Source of the DNA: Metaphire vulgaris
Lineage: Eukaryota; Annelida; Clitellata; Crassiclitellata; Megascolecidae
Assembly (NCBI GenBank): GCA_018105865.1
Contig: CM030862.1
Location: 4,918,062-4,982,061 of the forward strand
Direction of reading: 5' to 3'
DNA length: 64,000 bases
Positions 1 to 10,955 of this stretch are shown in pieces. The position numbers were made by a program, and so were the translations under genes. The notes beneath the pieces are model-generated. The model did not search any database, was not told the DNA's origin, and saw only the letters and a list, made by a program, of their open reading frames with translations. Numbering within the stretch: position 1 is the first letter of the stretch; every line of letters begins with the position of its first letter.

Positions 1-130
1 ATTTCGTATATCGTATGACTGCCTTTTGTAAAACGCTCTTACCTTTGGCCTTGGCCATGCTATAGCACTACATAAATTATCAAATAGAATAGAATAAAAT
101 ATAGAATAAGATCGTCAACAATGCTATGTC

Positions 131-336
131 CCATAATGCATTGCGAGGACAGTGGGCGTCATGATTCATCTGGATCGCTGGCACATTGTTTACTAGACCA
201 GAATGCATTGCGCGTCATGATTGTTGCCTAGAACTGGGCCACTGACCGTAAAACTAGGTCAAAGCGAGACTTTTCAAAAACAACTTGTGTGGTCCCAGTT
301 AAAGCTTGTAATGCCTTAAGGACAAAGGCATTAGTT
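131..336. repeat. Dispersed repeat R1, copy 1
   Basis: About 200 bp that recur in the same orientation at 5898-6093, with roughly 85-90% identity by eye. Shared landmarks are 'atgcattgcg', 'ctagaccagaatgcattgcg', 'gtggtcccag' and 'gtaatgccttaag'. I see no coding capacity and no terminal repeats. It is probably part of an unclassified mobile element. The two copies diverge after the word 'gcatta'. Confidence 0.75.
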
Positions 337-544
337 AGCAATAGTTTTGCTGGCATGCCATTAATTGTCAGGGACCACTTGGAATTGCCTTGGACATTCG
401 ACACGGCCAAATATTAGTGTTTTGGGAAGTATTTACCTCTGCAAATAATATGCACATAATTAGTTAGAAATGGAATAATTAAATCAGACTTTTAATAGTG
501 TACATAATTCCATTTCATCTTAATAGTATTAGTATGGTGTATGG

Positions 545-1010
545 CAGGGGTGCGCAACTGCGGCCGTACGGCCGCATGCGGCTGTGAGCAACAACTTGTG
601 CGGTCATGCACGTGTATTTTAAAATGTGTGTGAGAATAGCAGCAACTGTAATCACTAAGACTAAGCGATGCGGGAGGTTCACTAACTAGCTAAGGCAGCA
701 GAGGCACTTGGCAGCAGTAATGATGCCAACAGTGTGTCAATATAACTAAGTGTGGCAAATTTTTGCAAATCTTAGGCATTTTTGCAAATTTGTTGCAAAA
801 TTTTGTCAAATTTTGACAATTTTAGGGCCAATGTTGGCAAATTTGTAATTTTAAAATATTTTTTGCAAATTTTTGCACATTAATACATTATAAATTAATT
901 TTTTCATTTCCTCCCCCCCTTCCAATGACGCCACTGCAACTCGCTGGTGGCCGTTATGAAGTAAAAAAATTATAATGCGGACGCAGCACTGTAAAGGTTG
1001 CGCATCCCTG
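545..1010. mobile_element. Non-autonomous hAT-type element
   Basis: The left end is CAGGGGTGCGCAAC and the right end reads GTTGCGCATCCCTG, an inverted repeat of about 14 bp with the CAGGG start typical of hAT elements. The flanks GTGTATGG and ATCTATGG match at 6 of 8 positions, consistent with an aged 8-bp target duplication. The interior is noncoding, with a GC-rich CGGCCGTACGGCCG palindrome near the left end and A/T-rich 'gcaaatttt' runs in the middle. A related terminus is at 4250-4364. Confidence 0.8.
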
Positions 1011-1289
1011 ATCTATGGTATCCGCGAACCTCCGCCGTTTCCGTTTGCGAATGCGGCCGCCATTTGAATTTGTGGAAAATAAAGTTAATAAATATTAATA
1101 CTCATCCTAGAAGGTCTAATCTGAAATTGAGTAGCAAGATTTGGAAATTTTTTATTTTTCTCTGGACTCAGAGTTGCCGTTACTAGTAACTACTTGGTTC
1201 GTACCTGGTTCCGGCAAATGGAGTTATAACACCAAAAGGAAGCGGCTATATGGGATCCTCAAAACTTGAGCCAAACAAGACCGAACCAT

Positions 1290-2085
1290 TTATTTAACAC
1301 ACATAGCAGATGAAGCGGAGAATGACTTTTACCACAACAACACCCGTTCTCTCTTTGAGAATATTCGAACTCTGGCAGGCCACCAGCTCTCTTCATCCAT
1401 TCATTCCATCAACAAATTATATGGTTCCCTGTGCTTCCTTACCAATGAGGTTCTTTCCCACTGGAAAGAGAATTTCTCAACTACCCTCAAATTTCCTCCT
1501 GGCCTCCGTCCAGCAACCTCAATTCTGGCTCACTGGAACCGGATGCCGAGGTTTCCGTAGAAGAGGTGGATCGCACTATCAAGAAATTCAAAAATGGGCA
1601 CAAAGTGGGCCAGATGGCATCCCTCCAAAACTTTTGAAGTATGTCATCGGACCAATCAGCTTTGCCCTCCACTCAGTTTTCACTGAGGCATGGAGAACAG
1701 GCCTGGTACCTGACTGGAGAGACGAAATCATCGTCACTATACAAAAGGAAAGACTCCAAGGCCGACCGTGGAAACTACAGACTTGTACCCTCCTGTCGCT
1801 ACCTGGAAAGGTATTTGTCGACCTACTTCTGGCCCGCATCCAGCCACTCCTGATGAAAACCTGCCGACCTCAGCGATCAGGCTTTACTCTGGACCTTTGG
1901 ACACTCCACCATCAATGCTATTTTTGCCACGAGACTTCTCTCAGAACTGCATCGCAAATTCAACCATCCCTTGAGCGTTGCTTACCTCGACTCCAAAGCA
2001 GCGTTCGATTTGGTCGACTGTGAGGGGCTCTGTGAGGTGCTCCATTCAAAGGGTATGCCTGACATCATACTTCAACTGATTTTCT
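1290..2085 (+). pseudogene. LINE reverse transcriptase N-terminal relic
   Basis: Spread over several frames are recognisable non-LTR reverse transcriptase blocks: a linker ending in a spaced 'PDGIPPKLLKY' motif, then 'ISFALHSVFTEAWRTGLVPDWRD', a 'LLSLPGKVF' segment, 'LLARIQPLLMKTCRPQ' and 'SVAYLDSKAAFDLVD', which is the position of the first catalytic Asp block. Frame changes near 1520, 1740 and 1960 break it. The copy stops near 2085, before the YADD box. It looks like a Jockey/CR1-type LINE, but the clade is uncertain. Confidence 0.75.
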
Positions 2086-3173
2086 CTAACCCTAACCACC
2101 CTAACCCTATTGTTCGCATTCGTATATACATGTAGCCGTGTGACGACAATGTTGGACAGATAAAGATTTATCTATTCATGCAGGCGAATAAATATTTTTT
2201 CTTCGCCACGGTAGCTTCGATTTCACAGCAATAGTTTACTAACGCAGGAATGCTCGCATGTATTGACTTTTCGGAGGTTCGTCAAGCCGCAACAGCTTGT
2301 TGAACATTATGCCTTTTGATTCTGATGCGACTAACCGTTACAATTGTAACGGTTTTTTGTACTTCGCAAATTGATTCCCTTAAGATGTCGACAGTCAGCA
2401 ACGGGACGGGAGAAAGTGCTTATACGTCTAGATGCTAATAGCGATGAGTCGTCTATAGAGTTTCATTATTAAACGCCATACGGACGGTGCGGCTTATCGT
2501 CTGGCCATGCTTGTCAGCGCCGGATACGGGTGTTGCTGGTTCCTACCAAAACTACAGAAATTCTTTTGAAAGTTCTACGGGTGGGGGCCTTATGTTATCT
2601 TCCCAGTTCCATACGCTGCCGTTTACCAACGTGCACGTTTTTTCGGTCTTTCGGTGCAGCTTCTGTAGCTGAGTGGGGCACTGTGGCTAAACGTAAACCT
2701 CAGGTGCGTGTCCACACATCGTATCCCGGATTCCCGGCGAGTTCCGTACGTCTGCCAACAGAACGGATCTGTCCACAGTCGTTGCACTTTCGAAGATTAC
2801 TGCACCTCCGGTTACGAGCGGGTCCTTGTTAGCCGATGTAGTTCCTTCTGCGGACAGAACAGATATGTCGGCCGAACTATCAGCGAACTGTTCTCTGTGG
2901 AAGAATGGGTAGTCGCATTTTTCGATGCAGCTTGAGTCTCTTTACGAGGAGTAGATTATTCCAATACTGTTCGGTTCCTCCGGACGGTTTGGACAGTATG
3001 TATCGTCCTGGGAGCCGGACGATCGTTTCAAATCAAACATACATGTTTCCGATGCTCGCTATTCCTGTCGTGTACTTTAGGACACACTGTTCCGAGTGTC
3101 TCGCAAATGTCGCACGGGAACCAATACGCTCGTGATTTCTGTCGGCAACTGGCGAAATGAAAGTCCTGCACGG
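2086..3173. other. Unassigned stretch
   Basis: No gene or terminal repeat is visible. It starts with a short telomere-like run (taaccctaaccaccctaacccta, about 2086-2110) directly at the LINE break. The rest is moderately GC-rich with only short unconvincing open frames. Confidence 0.5.
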
Positions 3174-3219
3174 GTTGATTGGTTGGTTGGTTGGTTGGTT
3201 GGTTGGTTGGTTGGTTGGG
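3174..3219. repeat. (TTGG)n microsatellite
   Basis: About eleven tandem TTGG/GGTT units in a row. The open frames over it are low complexity (repeated Trp-Leu-Val-Gly on +, Thr-Asn-Gln-Pro on -) and are not genes. Confidence 0.95.
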
Positions 3220-4081
3220 ATGGTGGACACTTCCATACTTATGTCAATGAACACCCGAAGACACCGTTCTGTTCTGTTGTGCCTCGACAAGCGCAGTCGA
3301 TGGCGTCCTACAAATAGTTAATCTCTTTTCAGATTCAACCGGCATCCAGTAAAGAACTCCCAAAGAAACATGACTTCTTTGACTTCGTCTTCGGAAACTA
3401 CAAAGTTGACAGATTTTTTGCATTAGGCTATATACTAACATCTATATTACTTGTGAATTTCATCGTCATGTTCAAAATGCGACCCGATCTCATCAAAAAG
3501 TAACTCAGGTATAGCCTTATGAAAACCTTTTTTCTATGCTAATATACATGCTACGATGGACGGATTGATACACTGGTACTTCGGTTACTTCGGCCAGACC
3601 GCGGATTTATACTTGACTGGAGTCACAACCGCCAAAGATTGCCGCTTAAAGAAACTCCACTATTGATTTGAATATTTGAAATTAGTGACGTGTCAATAGC
3701 GAGTGATGTCATAACGGTTTCGTTGCATAGATTCAAATTCGAATTCAAATATTTTTCTCTTCCGGGGCTGTCCATTAATTACGTATATAAAATAGAGTAT
3801 GGTTGGAATTTCTTCTGCTTGTATGTCTTTGCTGTCAACCAGAGCCATAAGTTGTGGAAAATGGCAGAAATTACGCTGCTGCAGATGACTTTTGAGGAGA
3901 CGACATTTGTCAAGGAAGTCTTTCGCATTTTATGCATGAGGCAAACTGTTGTTGCTTTGCCTTGCAGACTTTGATTAAGATAGCTGAGATGGGTTAGCAA
4001 ATCCACCAGAAAAGCCAGGGATGTGAAGAAGTCATCTTTGTTTAGCAAGGAACAGTAACTGAGGGAAGTATATAAGGAAGA
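3220..4081. other. Unassigned stretch with one orphan transposon end
   Basis: No gene is visible. Near 3766 the words 'ggggctgtccattaattacgt' resemble the end of the GGGGC(C/T)(A/G)TCC-type TIR elements seen at 10956 and 45738. I found no partner end nearby. A local inverted repeat around 3660-3755 pairs 'gatttgaatatttgaa' with 'ttcaaattcgaattcaaat'. Confidence 0.4.
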
Positions 4082-4229
4082 AAGACAAAAGGGAGACCAA
4101 GGAAGATGCTATTGAACTGGATGATGAAAACAGATGCACAGCGTCACAAGACCTATGCAGAAATCAAAGAAGAAGCAAGACGCAGAGAGGAATGGAAACA
4201 ATGGAGCCCTGAACCTGTTCCAGGACAGA
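4082..4229 (+). pseudogene. LINE C-terminal tail fragment
   Basis: The frame reads GRPRKMLLNWMMKTD then KTYAEIKEEARRREEWK and a stop. This Arg/Lys/Trp-rich tail is typical of the very C-terminus of RTE/Jockey-like LINE polyproteins, which usually end in a GRPRK..W and ..R.EWK pattern. A second tail of this type is at 12305-12475. Only the extreme 3' end is present. Confidence 0.6.
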
Positions 4230-4249
4230 GAACATGATGATGATTTCCT

Positions 4250-4364
4250 GCTTATGCCAACGGCCGCCATCACATACTGTACATTTAAAAATACACGTGC
4301 ACGGCCGCACAAGTTGTTACCCACGGCCGCATGCGGCCGTACAGCCACAGGTTGCACACCACTG
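4250..4364. mobile_element. hAT terminal fragment, related to 545-1010
   Basis: On the minus strand it begins CAGTGGTGTGCAACC, followed by the CGGCCGCATGCGGCCG palindrome and 'acaacttgtgcggcc'. This is the left end of the 545-1010 family in inverted orientation. The other end is missing. It directly abuts the LINE 3' end that begins at 4365. Confidence 0.65.
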
Positions 4365-4827
4365 GACTACCTGCTGCAAAGGCTTCAAAGCGTCCAGAAC
4401 GCGGCTGGCTTGCCTAGTGACGCAGAGAGAGAAGTTCGACCACATCTCGCCTGCTCTACGAGAGCTCCACTGGCTTCCAATCCATCAGAGTGTGAAGTTC
4501 AAGGTTGGGACGATTGCATTCAAGGCCCAGCACAACCTGGCACCACCGTACCTGAGCGAAATGTTCTGTCCGATTGCCGAGCATTCCGGCCGCAAGGGTC
4601 TATGCTCTGCCACAACCGGCACGGTAGTTGCCCCTCGGACGTGGACAAAATACAAAGACCGCAGCCTGGCTATTGCTGGGCCAACCTTCTGGAACTCTCT
4701 CCTGACACCACTGCGCATCACTTGCTCTGAACAATCATTACTTTCATTCAGAAAGAAGCTGACATAGCCAACACTGACTGACATTAGCACATTTGCTGCA
4801 CTGCGAACTTACGCTTTATAACTATTC

Positions 4828-4861
<34 letters not shown>

Positions 4862-4862
4862 T
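4365..4862 (+). pseudogene. L2/CR1-type LINE 3' end with (TAA)n tail
   Basis: This is the region C-terminal to the reverse transcriptase. It shows 'DYLLQRLQSVQNAA', then 'FDHISPALRELHWLPI', 'FKAQHNLAPPYLSEM', 'IAGPTFWNSLLTPLR' and 'LLSFRKKLT' before a stop. One frame change occurs near 4420. The 3' UTR carries 'cttacgctttataa' and ends in about eleven TAA units (4830-4861), the usual L2-type microsatellite tail. The copy is strongly 5'-truncated and non-functional. Confidence 0.85.
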
Positions 4863-5564
4863 GCAGTAATAAAGCTGTGAATCCTCTCACATATCAAAAT
4901 CTTCAATTGCTAGATGTTTAATATAGAATTATGATAGGCTTACAAGAAAGTCAAATACAGTGAAAGAAATGTAAAACTATGATGTGCATGCTGCAAAAGA
5001 GCCTGCAACAACAGTTAGAGGATATCCAGCGTACCGTATATACTTGCAGATAGGTTGATCTTGCAGATAAGTCGACCCCGTTTTGAGGCAAAAAATTAAG
5101 GAAATTTGCTATGACCCGTGTATAAGTTGACAAACGAAATTTTAGGAGCCTACAGACTTCTTGAATTGCATAATTACACCTGATCTACATTGAAATTGGG
5201 TCAACAGACGGACACTTTATTCCCCAATCCCGGCGTCTCCAAGCCGTTTGCAGGCCGTGGTTGGGGTGTTTGTTGTTCACTTGCTATAACCCATAATGCT
5301 GGTTTGGAGCCCTCCGACTGCTTAGTACATGTATGCGCGTGCCTCAGAAGATCGTCATTCTAAGATTCTAAGATCGTCGCTCTTGGCAGTTTGCCAGCAT
5401 CTTGCGCTGGGTTTTAGCACTAAATTTGCGGATGCTGAATGTGGACTTCTCATCATTTTTGTGGGGTTCTTTTTAGTTTATCCAGGTAGATTTAGACGTT
5501 TTTGGTCGTTCGCCGTCGAGTGTCAGGACCTCCATCTTGGACCGGCCTTTATTCCATTGACGTT

Positions 5565-5898
5565 AGTTATAGGCTGATTTATATAGCGCTATTATCCTAG
5601 CAGACGTGGCCGGTAGCACTCTATGGTAGACTCTGAGAAGGGTGCCTCCAAGACTAATTGGAACGACTGCCGTCTGCTGTGAACGTTTCTTTTACAAAAG
5701 ACCGCTTTCTATAGGATTCACCACCGTATTCGTCAAGGCAGAGAATTCCATCATTCCATCAAAACGGACTTTTAAGATCATCATCCTATGTTTGTCATCG
5801 ACTTGCCAACGATGTCAGAGTGCCTTTGACTGTGGCTTTGGCTTTGTTACGGCACTATAGAAGTTGTTTCGGATAATAATAATAATAATAATAATAAT
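5565..5898 (+). mobile_element. LINE/SINE-type 3' end with (TAA)n tail
   Basis: The words 'gtcagagtgcctttgactgtgg' and 'gttacggcactatagaag' near 5815-5870 are the L2-type 3' UTR signature seen elsewhere in this window ('ggcgctatataaa'). A (TAA/ATA)n tail follows at 5873-5898. Reading frames upstream are broken, so the 5' limit is only a guess. Confidence 0.5.
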
Positions 5899-6093
5899 GC
5901 ATTGCGAGTACAGTGGGCATCATGATTGATCTGGACCGCCGGCACATTCTTTACTAGACCAGAATGCATTGCGCGTCATGATTGTTGCCTAGAGCTGGGC
6001 TGCCGACTGTAAAACTGGGTCGTAGTGGGACTTTACAAAAGCAGCCTGGGTGGTCCCAGCCAAAGCCTGTAATGCCTTAAGGGCAAAAGCATT
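5898..6093. repeat. Dispersed repeat R1, copy 2
   Basis: Direct copy of 131-336. It starts immediately after the (TAA)n tail of the preceding LINE end. Identity with copy 1 stops after 'gcatta', where the words 'gggtcattccatgtcaactc' begin. Confidence 0.75.
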
Positions 6094-7260
6094 AGGGTCA
6101 TTCCATGTCAACTCAACCAGTATTTAGACAATTGCTCACCACACCATCTGAGATCTGCAAGAAATTTTCAGGACTTGTAGTACAGCTCAATTTATGTAAT
6201 TCTTGAAATTTTCAGATTCTTTTGTCAAAAACTCTCAGAGATATGATATTTTGAAGATACGAGGGTAGTCGCGAGTCGATGCGACGTGTTACATTTTACG
6301 ATTTTTGAAGTTTAATATCTTGAGAACCACAGCAGATATCAGGCTGAAATTTGCAGTGTGCATACACTTTTTCCAGCTGAGTTGAATGGTGTATTAGTCT
6401 TTATCATAGGTACTACACAGCATGCTCTAAAAATGCCCAAACATCCCATAACAGCCAGTTTTCACCGATATTTGACCCGGTATTACCATGAATCGGCAAG
6501 ACATTAGACTATGTCTGTTGTGTCTTAATGTAGCTACATATATGTACTTAATCAATTGCAGACAGGATTTCTGTCAATAATGAGACTTTGTACCCACTAT
6601 GCATCATCTTCTGAGTCACGGTTACCTATTTTTGCACCCACAACGACCCTTATATGACCACGTTGACAGTAACTCACAGTTTTCAAACTTTGCAGGCTTG
6701 TAGTGCTTGGTAAGTACTAACTATGGTGATTCTTTCTCATTGAAGAGTTTTGTACAAATATCTGTTTTTTTTCTTTTTTCCCTATTCCGTAAGCTTCATC
6801 TAAGGTCATGTGGTTATGCATTTCACATATATTCTTCTCATTATGGATTCTATCATGTGACCCATATTTCTCTTGTTGAGTCCATTAGTCTGTTTCGAGT
6901 TAATTATGAACATTCAGAATCAAGGCACTGACAGACTGTTAACTCGCGGATAGGCCTACACCTTAACTTCATAAATCTATTGGCAATATAAACTCAATAT
7001 AAACAGTCTTCAAAACGATCTGCACACATAACGAACTTCTTCGTTATAATACAATATAATGATGATAAATAATAATAATAATAATACAATACCTTTATTT
7101 TACAGAGAAAAAATGCAGCTACTACAACAACTGTGCTTTACGGGTTTTTATGTTAGCAAGTCTCTCTTGCAAGACTCTCAGTTACAGTGTCTAAATTAGA
7201 ACATACATCATTTTCTATTGCAACTAGGGCCATGCCTAAAAGTCTTTGATGGGCAATAGT
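6094..7260. other. Unclassified sequence, possibly one end of a DNA transposon
   Basis: It begins GGGTCATTCCATGTCAACTC and holds repeated AT-rich words around 'gatatgatattttgaag' and 'tttaatatcttgagaac'. These are like noncoding words near 56640-56870 and 58150-58220, beside the uncharacterised transposon-like gene. I found no matching inverted end. A (TAA)n run lies at 7063-7084. No gene is visible. Confidence 0.35.
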
Positions 7261-7963
7261 CAGTGGCGTAGCGTGACTTTTGATGGCCCGGGAGGCATCT
7301 TTGCCATGGGGGCCCCAAGTTTCGAGCTGACGAACAAAAAAAAACGTTATCGCCTCCTTTTTCATCCTGACGAGGGTTAAATTAGGGTTAACCTAGGGAC
7401 CTGCGAAGCTTCGATATTCGATTCGGAAACGAATCGCAAGAAGTATTCGATTCGATTCGGAAGTGAGCCGATCGATTCGAAAATTTTCGAAGCAGTATTC
7501 TTGCTTGTTCATTTGTCGCAAAGATTTGTTATTTTGACAATTGACACGTAGCCTAAACAGTAAACTTCTTGAACTTGGCTAAAGCTTAAAACAAATCTAG
7601 TGCAAGTGGTCTAGTATGGTAATATTACAATGATTTTGTTGATTAACATGTGTACTTAGATATTGGCTATTCTATTAGGCCTATCTGTCAGATTGCATTT
7701 GTAATGCAAGTTAAACCTGTATTACACACACCTATCCCAACCGGAGAACGGCACACTCACTGATTCGATTCGACATTCGATTCGAATTTAACCTTAACAG
7801 TCGATTCGATTCGTGATTCGAATCGAGTGCAAATTTGTGATTCGCAGGTCTCTAGGTTAACCCTAACCTAACCCTAGCTTAGACCCCTCTTCGGGGGCCC
7901 CCCTCGCCCGGGGCCCGGGGGCTGTCAACAAAGTCCCACCCCCGCCCCCACGTTATGCCACTG
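7261..7963. mobile_element. hAT MITE family M1, copy 1, split by a nested element
   Basis: The ends are CAGTGGCGTAGCGTGAC and, inverted, CAGTGGCATAACGTG. The flanks are identical 8-mers, GCAATAGT at 7253-7260 and 7964-7971, a perfect hAT-type target duplication. The M1 family also occurs at 15121-15371 and 60765-61056, with the same interior words: 'catctttgccatgggggcccc', 'gttatcgcctcctttt', a telomere-like TTAGGG palindrome, and 'cttagacccctcttcggggg'. The 461-bp element at 7394-7854 is inserted in it. Confidence 0.95.
7394..7854. mobile_element. hAT-type MITE nested in M1
   Basis: The ends are TAGGGACCTGCGAA and, inverted, TAGAGACCTGCGAA. Both flanks are GGTTAACC (7386-7393 and 7855-7862), a perfect and palindromic 8-bp target duplication. 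Subterminal regions repeat 'attcgattcg' many times in both orientations. There is no coding capacity. Removing it restores the M1 sequence found in the other two copies. Confidence 0.95.
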
Positions 7964-7971
7964 GCAATAGT

Positions 7972-9107
7972 TGATCTCAAATAAATTTTTATTAGTTTTA
8001 ATCTGGAAATCGATCGTTTTCCACTGACCACACTGACAGGAAGTGTAAGCAAGATCTATAAAGCAATGGTCATGTTGGGGAAAGTGAGATGGTTTAAATG
8101 ACTAAACTTTAGAGATTCACGTGTATTAAGAAACTGATTACAGTAGACTCCGATTTAAATAAAACTCTAAATGACGAAATTTCCTCAAATAATTCTAATC
8201 CCGTTACATCTTTTTTACTATCTGTTAAAAGAACCTCCAGATCCAGGCAAACTCAACAGTAGCTGACTTTCGCTTTCTATTTTCTGCACTGAAGAGTTTC
8301 TTTTTGGAATCCATAAGCCTATTAATAATCATAATTTAGTACTCTGATACTCTGAATATTTTTATATGTCTAGAAAAGAAATTTATGTAGCTTTATTACA
8401 TAATGTAGTTGAATTCGTTTACTTAATCACAGTAAATTCACGCATTAATTACTACTGAGATAATCTCGCATATTGGGCGATCAAATTGAATCAATGCAAT
8501 AATCTTGGCCTGATTTGCCAATGTATTAAATTAATGCACTATATATATATATAGGCCTATCTTGCATTCGAGTGATCAATCAAAATCTAGCCATTGTCTT
8601 TATTTAAGTTAACCTAAACGTCCAGGGTACGGCGTGACAGCGGTTTCCGGATGACAAAGCTGTCAAAACAAAAGGAACACAAATGCGATGTGTTCATCTA
8701 AATGTAATATATCAAGTAATCAAGGATTACATAAATTTGTACACAATATTCTAACTTCTTTAACAATTAAAGAGCTACCTGTGCTACCGTGTGTAGAAAT
8801 GAATATTCATAACAGCAGTCAGGTCACATGTGACAAATAGCTGAGCCTAACTAGGCACCGGTTCATAAATATTCATAAGCCTTCTGCTCATCTTGTTTAA
8901 ATAATATAATATTGTGTATTATAGTTCAATTCTATGTAAGGAACAGTATATATAGTAGGTTGAAGTAGCTGATCATTTGTGCTAAAGGCTTAACAGAGCA
9001 TCATCTCGATAATTGATCCCTTCGGAAGTTTGGTGCCCTCAAAAGCTTGCGCCCCCCTGCCTCGTGGAGCTCGCGGAGTGGGTCACCCGGCCCTGGCTCT
9101 CACCATT
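7972..9107. other. Unassigned stretch
   Basis: AT-rich sequence with no gene and no paired terminal repeats that I could see. A short (TA)n run lies near 8540. The words at 9030-9090 are GC-rich ('gcccccctgcctcgtgg') and may be a decayed transposon end. Confidence 0.5.
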
Positions 9108-9191
9108 ATTCCATAGGAGAGCTCAAGGCGCATTTGCTGTGCTGTGAACTTGCGCTTTATATATGTTTGTAATAATAATAATAATAATAAG
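9108..9191 (+). mobile_element. LINE 3' UTR fragment with (TAA)n tail
   Basis: It reads 'gcgcatttgctgtgctgtgaacttgcgctttatat' and then seven TAA units. It matches the 3' UTR of the 4365-4862 LINE ('gcacatttgctgcactgcgaacttacgctttata'). Only the last part of the element is present. Confidence 0.65.
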
Positions 9192-9237
9192 GCTATGGAT
9201 ATATAAGTATTTAGTGGCATTGACTTCACTTTTCAAT

Positions 9238-9348
9238 AATGTCATAGCCCTCTGCATAATGGGAAATTTTGCTTTTATCCACTAGTGCATGATTGCTATG
9301 CTGATTGACTGAACACTAGTGGATGAAAACTATAGCAGAGCGACTATT
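9238..9348. repeat. Short foldback (inverted repeat)
   Basis: The left arm ('gtcatagccctctgc' ... 'cttttatccactagtg') and the right arm ('cactagtggatgaaaa' ... 'gcagagcgactattc') are complementary around a loop of about 30 bases. It ends about 50 bp before the STUB1 exon acceptor and could form a hairpin in the pre-mRNA. Confidence 0.7.
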
Positions 9349-9397
9349 CAAAAAAATGACAATTGAAATGCTGGAAGGCTTACAATTTCTCTTTCAG

Positions 9398-9454
9398 AAT
9401 GCAAAACTGAAGCAAGTGAACGATTTATTTGTTCAAGTTGATGAACGAAGACAG
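9398..9454 (+). CDS. STUB1: STUB1 (CHIP) exon: end of the coiled-coil linker
   Basis: The sequence reads 19 codons in phase 0, NAKLKQVNDLFVQVDERRQ. CHIP is the cytosolic co-chaperone E3 ligase that ubiquitinates clients of HSP70/HSP90. From knowledge of human CHIP, this segment matches the end of its helical linker (MDELFSQVDEKRK), directly before the U-box. A pyrimidine-rich acceptor (tttctctttcag) precedes it. The donor is GCAAGT, not GTAAGT, and joining there gives the expected R-R-Q-K-R-E-V-P-D. The exon is too short to be found as an isolated open frame. The upstream TPR and linker exons are not visible in 1-9397 and probably lie before the window. Confidence 0.9.
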
Positions 9455-9460
9455 GCAAGT
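9455..9460 (+). promoter_or_regulatory. GC-AG 5' splice site (GCAAGT)
   Basis: The exon ends ...GACAG and the intron starts GCAAGT, which is the strong consensus of the minor GC-AG intron class. Reading frame and protein homology on both sides require this junction. The matching acceptor is ...tattttattag at 27706-27716. The intron is 18,262 bp long. Confidence 0.85.
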
Positions 9461-9857
9461 ATCTTTGTTTAGCAATGTATTAGCATTTTTAGTGGCTTAT
9501 TTGATGAAAACCTAGGAATTACCTATCTTAGCCTTAATCCATTCATTATCACAGTCAGATTAATTGAATCAGAATAATCTTGGAAAATAGATTAAATATT
9601 CAATATCTGTTTTACTGGTATTTTGCCCATTTTGCTGAATGCTTGTAAATTTTTGATGTATTCAGACATTCAAATTGCAAATAATGCACACTGTTATAAG
9701 TTTTGATTTTTAAATATTTCAACAAAATTTATTTATAGTTTGCAATTACTTGGTGTTATTTTGTTATTAGTAATGTCATCGTAAAGTTAGATTCATTATC
9801 ATTATTTACTTGTATTTCTAACTAATTAATAAGCTGCCATGATAATTTACAAAATTA

Positions 9858-10590
9858 TTGATTGAGCCGGTTGGTAAGATACAACTCCTTGGCGTCACAC
9901 TTGACACTTCACTTTCCTTTGCTGATCACATTGCACGCCTAACAAAAAGCTGCATGTACAAACTCCGTAGACTCCAGGAAGTCAGGAAAGCACTTTCCAC
10001 CTCTGCCACCTTACAGTGTGTTCTCGCTACAGTGGTCTCTGCTGTTGACTATTGCAACAGTCTCGTTTATGGTGTTCCAGACTACCTAATATCAAAAATC
10101 CAGACTATCCTAAACATCGCCACCAGGCTAATCTACCGTCAGGATCGCCAGGCGAACATAACACCTCTTATGAGAGACAGACTCCACTGGCTCCGAGTTC
10201 GGGAGAGGATCATCTTCAAAAGATGCCTAATAATTCACGGCATCATCACTGGCCAAACCAGTCTGAAGTACTTGGAGCGACTCCTGACACCTGCTAGCGA
10301 TGCTCTTAGACGATCGACACTGAGATCAGCGTCCTCTCTTCACCTCGCTGTCCCGAAACCGCTTAAGATTCCAACCCTCGGTGATCACGCCTTCTCCCGA
10401 GGCGGACCACTCAAGTGGAATACCATCCCACCTGAAATAAGGAGGATTAAAGCTCAGCCCATCTTCAAAAGCAGACTAAAAAGCCATCTGTTTAGGGAGT
10501 CATACCCCTGTAAAGCGCCCTTGTTTTTGGTTATGCTATGTTTATGGCGCTATATAAATAGTCCAGTATACAATACAATATACAATACAA
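9858..10590 (+). pseudogene. L2/CR1-type LINE: end of reverse transcriptase and C-terminal domain
   Basis: A single open frame of about 250 codons covers the last reverse transcriptase block ('LLGVTLDTSLSF'), the 'AVDYCNSLVYGVP' motif and the C-terminal domain with 'RLHWLRVRERIIFK', 'GGPLKWNTIPPEIR' and 'FKSRLKSHLF'. The frame then runs into the 3' UTR 'ggcgctatataaat' and a short ACAAT/ATACA tail. The copy is 5'-truncated, starting after the YADD box, so it cannot move by itself, but this part is unbroken. It sits in the first STUB1 intron on the same strand. Confidence 0.85.
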
Positions 10591-10955
10591 AATACAAATA
10601 TATGAGCCAGCCATGAACAATGAACATCCACATTGCAGCAAGGCCCTAACTTGGCTATAATTTTAATCTAGTCCAGAAATTGTTTATTTTGTAAGACAGT
10701 TGAATCTATATTACCAGTTAACCATGTAATTTTAAATTTCATATTATTTAATATGCATTAATTGTTAACAGTGCTAAAAAATTTCTTTAATATAACTTAA
10801 TTTGCAAATCACAACATTTCATCGCAATCATTTTGCATGAATTTCCAGTCAGAGACAGAGCCATATCCAACAAGTCTACATCTGGGGTGTATCAAGTTAC
10901 AAAATGCACGAAGTAGCATTCTCGTCAAAATTATCTTTACCTATCAGGCCTTGGG
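10591..10955. other. Unassigned intron sequence
   Basis: AT-rich with no gene, tail or terminal repeat that I can identify. Confidence 0.5.

Noticed and set aside
2086..2110. Telomere-like taaccctaaccaccctaaccc as a chromosome end
   Set aside because: Only a few imperfect units in the middle of the window. Interstitial and not a terminus. The TTAGGG words at 15270, 39501 and 60850 belong to MITEs.
4134..4730. 198-codon plus-strand frame
   Set aside because: It runs in the wrong frame through a LINE tail, a hAT end and a LINE 3' end. The LINE domain is read in another frame.
1..9397. Upstream STUB1 exons encoding the TPR domain
   Set aside because: I looked for TPR and helical-linker text in all frames and found none. 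They probably lie before the window.
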